The position numbers were made by a program, and so were the translations under genes. This document shows positions 44,401 through 51,936 of a stretch of DNA of 64,000 bases, in pieces. Source of the stretch: Caldithrix sp. GTDB lineage: Bacteria > KSB1 > UBA2214 > DYKH01. Position 1 is the stretch's first letter. Every line of letters begins with the position of its first letter. The stretch covers positions 1 through 64,000 of the forward strand of contig DYKH01000003.1 of NCBI GenBank assembly GCA_020722685.1. Direction: 5' to 3'. The notes under the pieces are model-generated. The model saw nothing but the letters and a program-made list of their open reading frames with translations, had not been told where the DNA came from and made no database searches.

Positions 44401-44885
44401 TTCGGGCCGATGTCCCAAAAGCTACAATGAGCGAATCCGGTTTGCGGTCCATCAAATGCATACAAATGTCCATTGAAGAGGTTCAAAAAGGCACGACCGA
44501 AGATCGGCCTTCTGCAGTCATGGTTAAAACGGTTGAATCCGACGGAGAGAGATTCAATTTCATCGCTCCGCGAAAATACTTCAGCAACGATCTCCAAAGT
44601 GTGGGGCGACCAAGCATCATCATCGGCCAGAATGGCGAGATGGGTGCCCCGCAAGGCCTTCAAACCGGCATTGGCAGCATCGCAAGGATGTTGATTAGAG
44701 GAAAACCGGGTGTAAGTCAAATCCAGGTCATCTGGGAATTCGTTGACATTGACCGGAGGATCCGAGCCATTGTCCACCAGATGTACTGAAAAGCTCCTAT
44801 AGGTCTGGTAAGACAAACTCTTTAGGGTAGCCAACAAAAGGGATGGCCGGTTGTAGGTGACCAATAGGATAGAGAAGCTGCTCAT
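38448..44885 (-). CDS. Giant multi-domain GT2 glycosyltransferase with TPR repeats
   Basis: A 2145-residue cytoplasmic protein with five GT-A glycosyltransferase-2 domains: I (1-230, SILLVTYNRPSL, acidic ILADDDAW), II (about 415-600, TFLVSVYNEEARIHYALEHA), III (about 900-1135, SAIVSTYNSERFIRG, NANTDDRHRR), IV (about 1215-1430, SIILAGFDHVNYAKK) and V (about 1723-1920, LCMIVKDEAMRLPQCL, LDADEVLG). TPR arrays fill 720-875, 1440-1700 and 1930-2120, as in O-GlcNAc-type and SPINDLY-like transferases. Residues about 685-714 are encoded by the AGCGGTCAG repeat (42741-42827) and the last 14 (VSARPSAVGGSDLS) look similar in origin. It ends the flagellar/sugar-nucleotide array and faces the flagellins. 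Single polypeptide assembling a glycan on flagellin is inferred. Domains II and V lack confirmable partners; sugar donors are unknown. Confidence 0.93.
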   Translation of the reverse strand: MSSFSILLVTYNRPSLLLATLKSLSYQTYRSFSVHLVDNGSDPPVNVNEFPDDLDLTYTRFSSNQHPCDAANAGLKALRGTHLAILADDDAWSPHTLEIVAEVFSRSDEIESLSVGFNRFNHDCRRPIFGRAFLNLFNGHLYAFDGPQTGFAHCSFWDIGPKNNYPRPRMSHPSASFFKRELIERTVAKQGELFVKPFGDVGYLGCCFNTAKVHYLDLPLSVLGQTQVTEMRGAHAGQRLRWLREVPFLEHSPLKGCSFVNMGVDAHLKVLHRNGITQKYDCNLRSEFFRRHLAQVATDQPWTDVTIRDLNEGVSLAVEKMMQERGLDSPSSRKAITDSLWIELEAIRDKKIIADSYAPPDHPADDLPHFDGILDYAVWQEKHFAIPKYRPARRGKYEYRSGEMPQTKKKKKPSDVPVTFLVSVYNEEARIHYALEHAIRWADEIIVVNKSSTDRTKEICLSYGDRVKVVDIPFSPRGHDDAVAISLLPKNDWTFYGTASEIPTRKLIERAKQILVDTKGELDLIYVPRKMYSLGVHSPRSPWYVSNYPFLVNRKKAIITNVIHHNYRPRDPKNTARIEYADDCCVYHCTHPSARDFMLDMTDYFEAEAQSCQDPEAKIKDCFAAIAHYEKQLREGGKDLLGAYCAWPIYQLGTILFIWEKQRGLDVRQYYQKLKDEVLAREWLGEGDQRSAVSGQGAAESGQRSVVSDQRTAIAPFLKGDTKSAQDLYQEAQKTIQAGDPERAIAVLQALLAEYPDFALAHNDLAVLCYNRGEKEVALRHYEQAARLNPANPVFQKNLADFYYVELGRVQDALTIYQSILAARPKDVETLLVVGHICVALKRFDDAQVFYSKVLEIEPENTMACENLQALQKHAANASVAVEPSASEEHGDVAEDGQPSCLVSAIVSTYNSERFIRGCLEDLEAQTIADKLEIIVVDSASPQNEKAIVEEFQQRYKNIVYIRTEERENVYAAWNRAIRVARGKYVTNANTDDRHRRDALEIMANTLEQNPDIGLVYANLIITDIENETFENCTPAGFFRWHDFSREVLLFGCYIGPQPMWRKSIHEQYGYFDERFVSSGDWEFWLRIAETTKFQHIAEVLGLYLRSPESIEHRNVEKRRREDQAIFDKYSAKYLRGNVVAMQSALEKLQQVDAKHPAIGSLQRAIAAISPINGRNGNNGKNGKSTSPAKSGMAHVDLGSSASGKLRQSRKTVEGLTSIILAGFDHVNYAKKCVRAIQEFTPEAHEIVFVVEDLNAKCGWLKKLIKEKANYRLVQSGASGLVAAYNKGIAESNGEFIVLLDSEASVFDHWLGDMLKCLSSSPDVGIVGPLTNIGDANARPGLQQIIKGELSRAGVPAEFAKTFREKNLHRRIETSRLADFCLLCKRELIERIGSLDDSLGSLAVDDFCLRAGLEGYASVIAGDVIVDSRKHRAMTFEDRRRFAEKWSMVDPNSPSGKKLLSLKTAEKADELYQRDQTDQAVKNYLQAIRYNPDDTRNYAALARLLLEAKHDEEALEILKAWPAGRQSLQRAELLANCKQDMGDLAGAEAELEAILTQNSSATIALNLKGLLASRRGENDLAEMLFRKAIESDPGEGVSYAHLAELKWDAGDTAEALRLFEKGFILSPTRADIFTIFHAAATAVGEFERAETAFREACLLHPFNRRLRFLLIDLLQKQGKDHLAMTEIEEMLAKFGAEEGFLSAALAVRNRLLEHEGELSSERNINLSLCMIVKDEAMRLPQCLRSVKNVVDEMIVVDTGSTDNTKKVAQVFGAKVYDFQWNDSFAEARNFSLSKATGKWILVLDADEVLGRSDVKRLKQLVEGSANDPVAYLFETRNYTSRANTIGWHANVGENLLEEAGTGWISSVKVRLFPNREDIRFEYPVHEMVDPCLRRLGIEIKPSKIPIHHYGKLTAEKNVAKGEAYYQLGRRKLAEMGSDFIAIRELAIQAGIMGKYEEAIELWEKVLSIQPNLAEAFVNMGTAFWFTGRYSESRDAARKAMELAPKMKEAHYNYAISELHLGNPKTAIPVLENLQRRLPAYLPAQFMLAAAYCCAGRKEEGIAALTKLRQTSMRGGLAAACTDLAKGLISAQNRDFALAVLEGAIRSNNANKETFVLFSECLKSISEAKVAQVSARPSAVGGSDLS
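42741..42827 (-). repeat. AGCGGTCAG-type repeat inside the giant glycosyltransferase gene
   Basis: On the minus strand GATCAGCGGTCAGCGGTTAG and GGTCAGCGGTCAGTAGTTAG are repeated. It stays in frame and encodes Gln/Arg/Ser/Ala/Val text (DQRSAVSGQGAAESGQR) between GT domain II and the first TPR array. The family also occurs at 1137-1216. Confidence 0.85.
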
Positions 44886-44986
44886 GTGATTTCTTCACGA
44901 ATTAGATTCTATGTTGACGCCGAAACGGTTCGCGGGCTTTCGAGTGCGCCATCAAAAACATCCCGGCAGGTAATTTTCCTTTCAGG

Positions 44987-46168
44987 TCATCTTGCCGCTG
45001 ATAGCAAGTCCGCAAAGTGGATGATCTTTTTGAATCCAAGCCTTCTTGCTTGAGCGATAATCTCCGTGGTTGAACTTCTCGCCAAGACGACGATAACATC
45101 CGGCTGTGCAGATTTAAGGTAATTGGGTTCGCGTATCTTCACCTGGTGAATCTCGGGCAGAATCTTGCTCAAATACTCGTCCACGACACAGCAGAGCTTC
45201 CCGGTTTGCAAGCCGCCATAGCGCACCAGGGCATCAAAAATTCGCCCGGCGCCCCAAAAAGCTACTTTTTGCCTTGCCATGAAGGCGTGCAAGTTGTCGC
45301 TCACACGTTTCAGGCAAAGCCTGTTTGTCCGTAACCGGGCCGCATAGTCGGCGATAATCTCCTCATGGCGCCGGGCCAACTCACTGAATGCTGGTAGAGT
45401 ATCGTCGTAAGCAGCCTGCTCGACTTTTTGCAGTAAAAGCGTAATATTGAAAATATCCTTGTCGTCGCCCTCATACCGCACAGCAAAGCCCAATTGTTGC
45501 AAAAAAGCCATCAGATGTTTGCGGTTAAAGTGGAAGCGATGTTTGTCGATAAAGAACTCCTCCACAATCTCGGGCAACGTTACCGCTTCCAAATTCGGTA
45601 CTTCCAGGAATAGCCAGCCGCCGGATTTGCACGCAGCATGAATCTGCCGCAGCATGGCCGAAGCCGAAGCGGCGTGCTCTAAAGTGTGGGAGCAATAGAC
45701 GAAATTGAATTCATTCGCCGGCAGAGCTACGGCTTCCAGCTTGGCCGGGTGCAAGCTTAGGTGAGCGAGTGTTCGATAGCCGTTCACTATCCGCTCATCC
45801 GGCTCAATTGCTTCAATTTCAGCATCCGGTTTTCGCTCGAACAGCCAATGGACGAAATCTCCTCGATTAGAACCCACATCCAAGACTCGCCGCACCTGCT
45901 GCCAAGGCACCTGCTCCAAAATCTGAGCGGTGGCCTTCAGTCGCAGGCCTTTGCCGTGGCGAATGTTTCCCCAGTTTGCATCGCTGCTGGTCGTGACCAT
46001 TCGCGCCGCTTCAGCCTTTTCACGCTGGGGCAGACTGCACACCAGTCCACACTGCTGGCAAACAGCGACCCTCATACCCAACGGGGATTCCGGCACTTCA
46101 TAAACCGGACGCAAATGGGGCGATTGACAGAAATCGCAATTCGGGCTCGCGGCCCAATCAATATTCAA
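44987..46168 (-). CDS. Class I SAM-dependent methyltransferase with zinc-finger N-terminus
   Basis: A 393-residue enzyme of the sugar C-methyltransferase layout. N-terminal putative zinc site: PNCDFCQSPHL and VAVCQQCGLVC (two CxxC pairs). Central SAM-binding Rossmann domain: VLDVGSNRGDF (motif I, about residue 97), then EAIEPDERIV and FVYCSHTLEHA. C-terminal domain about 300-390, with VAFWGAGRIFDALVRYG, a second nucleotide-fold typical of TylCIII-like C-methyltransferases. Acts probably on an NDP-sugar or glycan. Its start overlaps the end of the sulfotransferase gene by 11 bases, showing co-transcription; the giant glycosyltransferase gene starts 101 bases after its stop. Confidence 0.88.
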   Translation of the reverse strand: MNIDWAASPNCDFCQSPHLRPVYEVPESPLGMRVAVCQQCGLVCSLPQREKAEAARMVTTSSDANWGNIRHGKGLRLKATAQILEQVPWQQVRRVLDVGSNRGDFVHWLFERKPDAEIEAIEPDERIVNGYRTLAHLSLHPAKLEAVALPANEFNFVYCSHTLEHAASASAMLRQIHAACKSGGWLFLEVPNLEAVTLPEIVEEFFIDKHRFHFNRKHLMAFLQQLGFAVRYEGDDKDIFNITLLLQKVEQAAYDDTLPAFSELARRHEEIIADYAARLRTNRLCLKRVSDNLHAFMARQKVAFWGAGRIFDALVRYGGLQTGKLCCVVDEYLSKILPEIHQVKIREPNYLKSAQPDVIVVLARSSTTEIIAQARRLGFKKIIHFADLLSAAR

Positions 46169-46994
46169 CGATGTACTCCTCCATCTCCACGTAGCCGAGA
46201 CGCTGCATCATTTCACCGCCTATTTTCTCGAACTGCCGGCGTTGCTCATCCGTCAACTTGAAATCCATGGGGAAGATGACATTTTGCGGGGTTTGCAGAT
46301 ATTCGAAAAAGTGCTCCTCATACTCCACGCCAAAGAAGGCTAAGAACTGCTTTAGGATTTGGCGATTCTTGGTCAGCTCTTCCAAACGGACAAACAGCTT
46401 CTGCTCCTCAGGAATCGATTGCAGGGACTCAATGATCACACGGTTTGCTTCCACCCACTGATAGCAGGCGCGCTGGAACTGATCGAAATGGGGAAATTCC
46501 TCCGCGAATGGCTGACCGGGCTGCGGGATATTCCACCAGTACTTTTTTTCCGGGGGCGGCATGGGCGTCCCGTTTTTGTTTTTGAGCCATTCCGTCAAGA
46601 CGCCCACGCTGTCCTGATCGTACATTTCGTCCGGCAATTTGTGGAAGAACGAATTGGCTACCTTGCGACCGTCGCGTACCAAGTGGACGAATTTGGCCTT
46701 GGGGAAGAGCTCCAGCAGAGGTTGGATAATCCACGACAGTTTATTGGAGCAATCCACCCAGTACTCATCGCGTGAATAGAATATAGCCGAGCCATGAAGC
46801 TTCATCAGCTCCCGCTTCACTTCCTCTTTGCTGATTTTATTCATAAAGTACATGGCGGCCAAGGGCTGCACATGAGTGCAAACGTATTCATGGTGAATCT
46901 CTATGGTAGGAATACCTGAGAGCAGCTTGAAAATCGTGCGCGTCCCACACCGACCACTTCCTACTACAAAAATGGGAATGGTTGTTGAAGACAT
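46158..46994 (-). CDS. Sulfotransferase family protein
   Basis: A 278-residue PAPS-dependent sulfotransferase. The 5'-phosphosulfate-binding loop is IFVVGSGRCGTRTIFKLL (residues 8-25), and the 3'-phosphate loop is KFVHLVRDGRKVANSFF (about 96-112, Arg and Ser). The rest, with helix-rich W/F segments and a late KQFLAFFGVEY, fits the cytosolic/Golgi-type family rather than arylsulfate types. No signal peptide. Predicted to sulfate a sugar or protein hydroxyl; in this cluster most likely a glycan building block. It lies at the head of a sulfotransferase/methyltransferase/glycosyltransferase group. Confidence 0.87.
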   Translation of the reverse strand: MSSTTIPIFVVGSGRCGTRTIFKLLSGIPTIEIHHEYVCTHVQPLAAMYFMNKISKEEVKRELMKLHGSAIFYSRDEYWVDCSNKLSWIIQPLLELFPKAKFVHLVRDGRKVANSFFHKLPDEMYDQDSVGVLTEWLKNKNGTPMPPPEKKYWWNIPQPGQPFAEEFPHFDQFQRACYQWVEANRVIIESLQSIPEEQKLFVRLEELTKNRQILKQFLAFFGVEYEEHFFEYLQTPQNVIFPMDFKLTDEQRRQFEKIGGEMMQRLGYVEMEEYIVEY

Positions 46995-47352
46995 GAAGAG
47001 CTCCTCATAAATCCCGGCATCGCTTCCTCCTATGCCGGCCCTGCTATGCAGCCTTTGGCCTTCATTTCCCAGTCAGAGAACGAAATCCTAAAGGAGTAAT
47101 TCCGACAATTGAATTTTGTCGACGATGTTATGATCCAATTAGCCAAAGTCTAACCCGACAAGCCAGAACCAAAAATGGATAATAAGGTCAAACCTAAATT
47201 GGCTTTCGCCTGTCTTAACGCAGAGAACGCCGATGGCGCAGAGTTACGCAGAGGTTTAGTCATGCTATGAAACTTTCCTCTGCGGTCTCAGTGGCCTCTG
47301 CGTTGAGTTTTTAACATTTGCCAGATTTGGGTAGATGTTTACAATTAAGCTA
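46995..47352. other. Intergenic region between TPP enzyme and sulfotransferase genes
   Basis: About 360 bases, the only sizeable gap within the late array. It holds the palindrome at 47215-47307 and an A/T-rich segment 47100-47180 that may carry a promoter for the sulfotransferase group. Confidence 0.55.
47215..47307. repeat. Palindromic element with AACGCAGAG...CTCTGCGTT ends
   Basis: Left part CTTAACGCAGAGAACGCCG, GGCGCAGAG, TTACGCAGAGG; right part CCTCTGCGG, CCTCTGCGTTGAG. The ends are inverted repeats and several internal words repeat. It is the third palindromic intergenic family of this type in the window. Confidence 0.7.
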
Positions 47353-49236
47353 CTAAAGACAAAGCCGCTCATCCTGCAAGGCCGGCACCAGCATATTTGC
47401 CTGAAACTCCTGCCGATCTAAGAACGGCCATAAATCCTCCAGCGGCTTCGAGATCATGCTCCCATCTGCGCGCTGCGCTGAAGAGATTCTGGGCGCAGTG
47501 ACCTGATCCGGGGAGACCATCACTTCGCAAACGACAGGACCGGGCTTTTTCAAAATCTCGCGAACTTTATGCCGAAGGTCTTTGTGATTTTCCAGTCGGG
47601 CATCGGCGATGCCATAGGCTGCCGCCAGTTTGGTTACGTCCGGCAGGGTCAAGCCGCTCTCCGGACTGCAGGCTACATAGTTGCCGGCAAAGTAATTACG
47701 CTGGGTGATGCGGATGGAGCCATAGCCTTGATTGTTGAGGACAAAAAACTTGATCGGCAGATTCAGGCGGCGGACGGTTTCCAATTCCTGACTGTTCATT
47801 TGAAATCCGCCGTCTCCGTCAATGCAAATGGTGCGTTTCCCGCCGCTGGCCACGCAGCCGCCTAAGCTCGCGGGAATGCCGAAGCCCATGGCACCGAGTC
47901 CTTCGCTATTGAAAATGCGCTGACCAGCCTTTACCCTAAAAGCCTGCATGGTAACCTCGCTACAAGCCCCAGAACTGCCAGGAATCAAAAGATCATCTCT
48001 CGTCATTTCCTCGGACAACACCCCAATCAAGGTGTACATGTCAACATACTTCTCATGCTCTTTCCCACGCTCTTCCTCATGCTCTTTCTCATGCTCGTGC
48101 TCGTGCTCAGGATCATACTCGTACTCCCGCTCTCCTGCAACCACCGGATACCGCCTTTGCCATTCCTTACAGCGCGCCAGCCAATCGCTGCGATCGACCT
48201 TCACGACCTTCTCGGCTTGTCGCAGGAATTCAGCCAAAAAATCAATAACATCTGAGCAAATGGGAACATCGATGGGAGTCATCATCTTATTCAGCTCGAA
48301 CGGATCGATGTCGACCATGACCTTCTTTGCCGCACGAGCAAAGTTTTGATGGTGGTAGCCAATTTGGCCATAGTCCAAACGGGCGCCGAGAACCAGAATA
48401 AAGTCCGAGTTCTGCTGAGAAAAATTGGCGCCGCGCTGGCCGACTGCTCCCGGCCGTCCGACAAACAAAGGATGGCTCTCCGGCAAAAAGTCAATGGCCT
48501 TCCAGGTGGTCAGCACGGGAATTTGCAGCAGCTCGACGAGCCGGTAGAAATGCGATGCAGCTTTGGCCAGCCGAACGCCATTGCCCACCAAAATGACCGG
48601 CCTCCTGGATTGATTAAGCAACTCAATCGCGTCGGCGACTTGCTGTCTTAGCAAGTCAATATGGCGTTGATTCGTGACCTGGCGCCCATCGAATTGAGGC
48701 AGGCGCTTTTCGTCGATCACCGTCGCTTGCACGTCCAGGGGAATGTCGAGCCAGACCGGGCCGGGGCGTCCGCTACGAGCCAAATGAACCGCTTTTTCCA
48801 AGTGAAAGCGAATGCTTTCCGGCTCCGTGACCATTATCGCGTATTTGGTAATCGGACTGACAAGTTTGACGATGTCGATCTCCTGAAAGCCCATCTGGCG
48901 AACGCCGCGTGAGCCAGCCAAATCGGTGCGCTTCACTTGTCCGGATATAAAAAGACAGGGAGTGGAATCAAGCCAGGCAGCGGCGACACCGGTAAGGGCA
49001 TTGGTCCCGCCGGGTCCGGTGGTGACCATGGCCACGCCCAAATTATTGGTATATTGTCCATACGCCTCCGCGGCAATGGCCGAGGCCTGCTCGTGCAGGT
49101 TGCAGATGAATCGCACCTTCGGATGGCGACCAAGTGAATCATTGAGGTGCATGGCACCGCCGCCCGGCAACATGAAGACGTCTTTCACGCCTTGATCGGC
49201 GATAAACTGTATGACATAATCGGATAGCTTAACCAT
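47353..49236 (-). CDS. Thiamine pyrophosphate enzyme, acetolactate-synthase-like (YerE-like candidate)
   Basis: A 627-residue TPP-dependent enzyme with the standard three domains. Pyrimidine-binding domain 1-170: catalytic Glu in ICNLHEQASAIAAEAYG (about residue 49). Middle domain 190-340. PP domain 400-560: IDGDGGFQMNSQELETVRR with the GDG...NN magnesium/TPP motif (LNNQGYGSIR). Between middle and PP domains, residues about 366-398 form a Glu/His/Lys repeat (EHEHEHEKEH) coded by a short-repeat tract; it lies in the linker so activity may be kept. A house-keeping IlvB would sit with IlvN/IlvC; here it is with rfbFGH and a reductase, as YerE is in yersiniose synthesis, where it adds a two-carbon unit from pyruvate to a CDP-3,6-dideoxyhexulose. 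That specificity is inference. Confidence 0.85.
   Translation of the reverse strand: MVKLSDYVIQFIADQGVKDVFMLPGGGAMHLNDSLGRHPKVRFICNLHEQASAIAAEAYGQYTNNLGVAMVTTGPGGTNALTGVAAAWLDSTPCLFISGQVKRTDLAGSRGVRQMGFQEIDIVKLVSPITKYAIMVTEPESIRFHLEKAVHLARSGRPGPVWLDIPLDVQATVIDEKRLPQFDGRQVTNQRHIDLLRQQVADAIELLNQSRRPVILVGNGVRLAKAASHFYRLVELLQIPVLTTWKAIDFLPESHPLFVGRPGAVGQRGANFSQQNSDFILVLGARLDYGQIGYHHQNFARAAKKVMVDIDPFELNKMMTPIDVPICSDVIDFLAEFLRQAEKVVKVDRSDWLARCKEWQRRYPVVAGEREYEYDPEHEHEHEKEHEEERGKEHEKYVDMYTLIGVLSEEMTRDDLLIPGSSGACSEVTMQAFRVKAGQRIFNSEGLGAMGFGIPASLGGCVASGGKRTICIDGDGGFQMNSQELETVRRLNLPIKFFVLNNQGYGSIRITQRNYFAGNYVACSPESGLTLPDVTKLAAAYGIADARLENHKDLRHKVREILKKPGPVVCEVMVSPDQVTAPRISSAQRADGSMISKPLEDLWPFLDRQEFQANMLVPALQDERLCL
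48048..48135 (-). repeat. GAGCATGAGAAA-type repeat inside the TPP enzyme gene
   Basis: On the minus strand GAGCACGAGCATGAG and AAAGAGCATGAGGAAGAG words repeat with six-base periodicity, encoding Glu/His/Lys. In frame, in an inter-domain linker. Similar GAG-rich words occur in the spacer 49262-49310. Confidence 0.85.
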
Positions 49237-49318
49237 TGTCCTTCACGGTAGAATTCTGCTTCCGCCTTTACTTTTGCGTGCGCTCTTTCTCCTTCTCCTG
49301 CTCTGTCACACATTTCCC

Positions 49319-50824
49319 TTAATTCATCCAAAAAGTCAACAAGGTCTTCCGCTGCCCGTTGTTCAGAATGGCGGGATCCGTGTAATAGGAATCATTGACA
49401 AAGTGGGTGGAAGAAATCTCTTCGATCACCGCTCCGGTCTTGGTGCTAAAACTGTGCTTCATCCCGGCTTCCACCACCACCAGATCCCCCTTGCGAAACT
49501 GTTTCTCAGAGCCGTTGAGCTTGAGCGAAATGTCCCCATACAGAACGTGGAAGGTCTCCTCCTTCTGTTTGTGGAACTGCTCAGGATGCGCTTGCCCCGG
49601 CAACAGCAGAAGCAACTTTTTGCAGTACTCTCGATTCACCACGGTGATCATGGTGATGCCAAAATCGTCAAAGTGATCGATCCCGTAATGATGGGAAATC
49701 TCCAAGTCCGCTTTGCCGGGAGCAACCACTTTGCTCTTTGCCAATAGTCCTTTTACTTTTTGCACAATTTGATAGACCTTTTCCCGGTGATCGGACTTGA
49801 GCACATCCGCAAACATTACCGGCGCATTTGCAGGAATATCGGTAGCAGCATAAAATTCGCTGTATTTGGAAAGATCATTGGCGGTCACTTGGCCGTCGCT
49901 TACCGGGATGGCCAAGAAAACATCGGCTGCTGAAATCTTTACACCCTTTTCAAGATATTTCCGAGCAAACACACCGCGGCGCAAAGAACGCAAGCTGGCC
50001 AATTCTTCTTCACTGAATTCCGCTCTTTTCCCAGCCACTCCGCACATCAGCACTGCCTTGCGCGCGGACAGGAGCCAAGCTTGCACTTGTTGCGGATTCG
50101 CCGAATAGGAATTGAGCTTGTACGCGTCCGTTTCTACGCCGACGTGTTTTTCAAAAATCCTAGCCCCTTTAGCAATGGCGATCTTGATAGAGTCGAGGTT
50201 ATCCGGGTGTTCATGAGTGGAATACCCGATGAGCGCCTGAGGATAGCGCTCGCGCAATAGGCCGATTTGATTCAGTTGTAGGTATGAATCGCCGGTGGGA
50301 TAGGCTGCCACGCAGTGCATGAGAGCGAAGTCTTTTCCCCGATGCTCGAAAAAGCTGACCACCTTGTCGATGTCCTCCAAGGGCGCGCCGGCAGTGGAAG
50401 CAATGATCGGTTTGTCGGACTTGACAATGCGCTCCAAAAGAGGCCAATCGGTAAAGGAACAGCTTGCCACTTTCAGTATGTCGAAGCCATGCGCCTCGAT
50501 CAAGTCCACCGAAGCTTCATCAAAAGGAGTGCAAACTGTTATAAAGCCGCATTGGTGCAACTCGTCTTTGAGTCGACGGAACTGGCGTTCTTCCAGCTTG
50601 GTTTCGGAGAAGCGCTTGACGTATTTGATGTCGCTCCTGCCTTTGAACTCCGGATGGATAAAGCTGTCGAGCTGGCGATACTGAAATTTGAAGGCAAAAT
50701 GAAAGTCAAAATCACGGCTGACCTCGTGGATGGCGCGAATGATGCGCAATCCATGCTCCACATCTCCCATGTGGTTGTTCGCCATCTCGAAGACGAAAAG
50801 AAGATTCTCGGTTGGAAGCTTCAT
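49319..50824 (-). CDS. NeuB-family sugar-acid synthase with SAF and cupin domains
   Basis: A 501-residue three-part protein. Residues 1-270 are a NeuB-type TIM barrel (FVFEMANNHMGDVEHGLRI, FAFKFQYRQLDSF, then VCTPFDEASVDLIEAHG, LKVASCSFTDWPLLE, GYSTHEHPDNL), condensing phosphoenolpyruvate with an aminosugar or sugar. Residues about 285-345 are the SAF antifreeze-like domain (RRGVFARKYLEKGVKISAADVF). Residues about 390-490 are a cupin (HHYGIDHFDDFGITM, HPEQFHKQKEETFHVLYGDI), absent from ordinary NeuB. It resembles spore-coat/legionaminic-type synthases rather than bacterial sialic-acid synthase. No neuA- or neuC-like activating gene is in the window. Neighbours: epimerase 32 bases upstream, TPP enzyme 82 bases downstream. 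Confidence 0.88.
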   Translation of the reverse strand: MKLPTENLLFVFEMANNHMGDVEHGLRIIRAIHEVSRDFDFHFAFKFQYRQLDSFIHPEFKGRSDIKYVKRFSETKLEERQFRRLKDELHQCGFITVCTPFDEASVDLIEAHGFDILKVASCSFTDWPLLERIVKSDKPIIASTAGAPLEDIDKVVSFFEHRGKDFALMHCVAAYPTGDSYLQLNQIGLLRERYPQALIGYSTHEHPDNLDSIKIAIAKGARIFEKHVGVETDAYKLNSYSANPQQVQAWLLSARKAVLMCGVAGKRAEFSEEELASLRSLRRGVFARKYLEKGVKISAADVFLAIPVSDGQVTANDLSKYSEFYAATDIPANAPVMFADVLKSDHREKVYQIVQKVKGLLAKSKVVAPGKADLEISHHYGIDHFDDFGITMITVVNREYCKKLLLLLPGQAHPEQFHKQKEETFHVLYGDISLKLNGSEKQFRKGDLVVVEAGMKHSFSTKTGAVIEEISSTHFVNDSYYTDPAILNNGQRKTLLTFWMN

Positions 50825-50851
50825 GACAAACTCCTTTTGCCACTATGCTCT

Positions 50852-50883
50852 AGACCTTACAGGTCTCGTGAACCTGTGAGGTC
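50852..50883. repeat. AGACCTTACAGGT...ACCTGTGAGGTCT inverted repeat
   Basis: Thirteen-base arms (50852-50864 and 50871-50883) with one mismatch, lying across the end of the epimerase gene and giving its last codons and its stop. Related words are at 5244-5276. Confidence 0.8.
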
Positions 50884-51936
50884 TGACTGTGCTCTTTCTC
50901 GATTCCAAGCAACCGTTCGCTTGATTGCTTCCGGTACTGGAATCATTGTTTTCAGTCCCAATTCCTCCCGCGCTCGCTGCGTGTCAGGTAGGTAGCGCTC
51001 CGGCTTGCCATTCGGAGAAGCTTTCTGCAAAATCACCACGTCCGGTGCCGGAACAAAAGCATTAGCGGTCAATCGGGCCATCTCTGCGATGGAGATCGGC
51101 TCCTCAGCGCCGACATTATAAGCCTGGCCGGGAGCGCCGTTGAAGAGAATCGTCCACAGCCAAATGATCAGGTCGGCGGCATACAAATACGACCTGTAAG
51201 CCGTGCCATCGCCCGTGACCACAATCGGCCCGCCCTCCAAGCCATCGCGAATAAAATTGCCGGCGGCGAACTTGCCATCCAGCGGCAGGTAGGGGCCGAC
51301 AAAAGTGAAGCAGCGAGCGATCTTGGTTTCGATCCCGTGCTGCTTGGCGTACAGCGCGCAAAGTGTCTCGGCAGCCCGCTTGGCTTCACCGCCAGTTCCG
51401 TAGATAGATGTCGTGTCGGTCGGATCGGGCGCGCCTGGGTACACTTCGGGAATATTCGCCAACTCAGCCGACTGCTTGCCATAGACCGCGCCGGAACTGG
51501 TGAACAGAAACTTTCTCGTGCCGCTGCGGCGGGCAAATTCCAGCGTCCTTCGGGTTCCCTCGACGATAGTATCGAACATCAATAGCGGATCGGACTCGCT
51601 TAAACCATCTCTGGCATCCACGGCCGCATGAATCACATGGGAAAAGCCGCCGTTGCGAAATTCAAAATAGCGGACATCGCCGGGATAAAGCTCCACGGCC
51701 GGATGTCCTGCGAGATGCGGCGCCTTCTTGCAGAACGCCTTTGGATTTCTCGTGAGCACGAGCGCCGAGGAGCCCAACTCCAGCTTTTCATTCGCCCAAA
51801 GGAAACTCTCCAGCAACCAGCAGCCAAAAAATCCAGTGCCGCCAGTGATAAAGAGGCGTTGGCCGCGCAGCTCGTCCCACAATCCTTCCGTGTGCGCCAG
51901 AATATGGTTTAGATCTTGCGCTAATAGAGTCTTCAT
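50857..51936 (-). CDS. NAD-dependent epimerase/reductase of nucleotide-sugar synthesis
   Basis: A 359-residue extended SDR enzyme. [19 protein letters not shown] (28-46) is the Rossmann NAD(P) site; FTSSGAVYG gives the catalytic Ser/Thr and [18 protein letters not shown] [14 protein letters not shown] gives the Tyr-x-x-x-Lys. It is similar to CDP-paratose/CDP-abequose synthase and other 4-ketosugar reductases. ATG at 51936 overlaps the rfbH stop by four bases, so it acts after RfbH, probably reducing or epimerising the CDP-4-keto-3,6-dideoxyhexose. The final residues [10 protein letters not shown] and the stop codon are provided by a palindromic repeat and replace the normal end. Confidence 0.87.
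   Translation of the reverse strand: MKTLLAQDLNHILAHTEGLWDELRGQRLFITGGTGFFGCWLLESFLWANEKLELGSSALVLTRNPKAFCKKAPHLAGHPAVELYPGDVRYFEFRNGGFSHVIHAAVDARDGLSESDPLLMFDTIVEGTRRTLEFARRSGTRKFLFTSSGAVYGKQSAELANIPEVYPGAPDPTDTTSIYGTGGEAKRAAETLCALYAKQHGIETKIARCFTFVGPYLPLDGKFAAGNFIRDGLEGGPIVVTGDGTAYRSYLYAADLIIWLWTILFNGAPGQAYNVGAEEPISIAEMARLTANAFVPAPDVVILQKASPNGKPERYLPDTQRAREELGLKTMIPVPEAIKRTVAWNRERAQSDLTGSRDL

Noticed and set aside
47353..49236. Housekeeping acetolactate synthase (ilvB)
   Set aside because: No ilvN or ilvC adjacent and the context is nucleotide-sugar synthesis; not excluded, but not the preferred reading.
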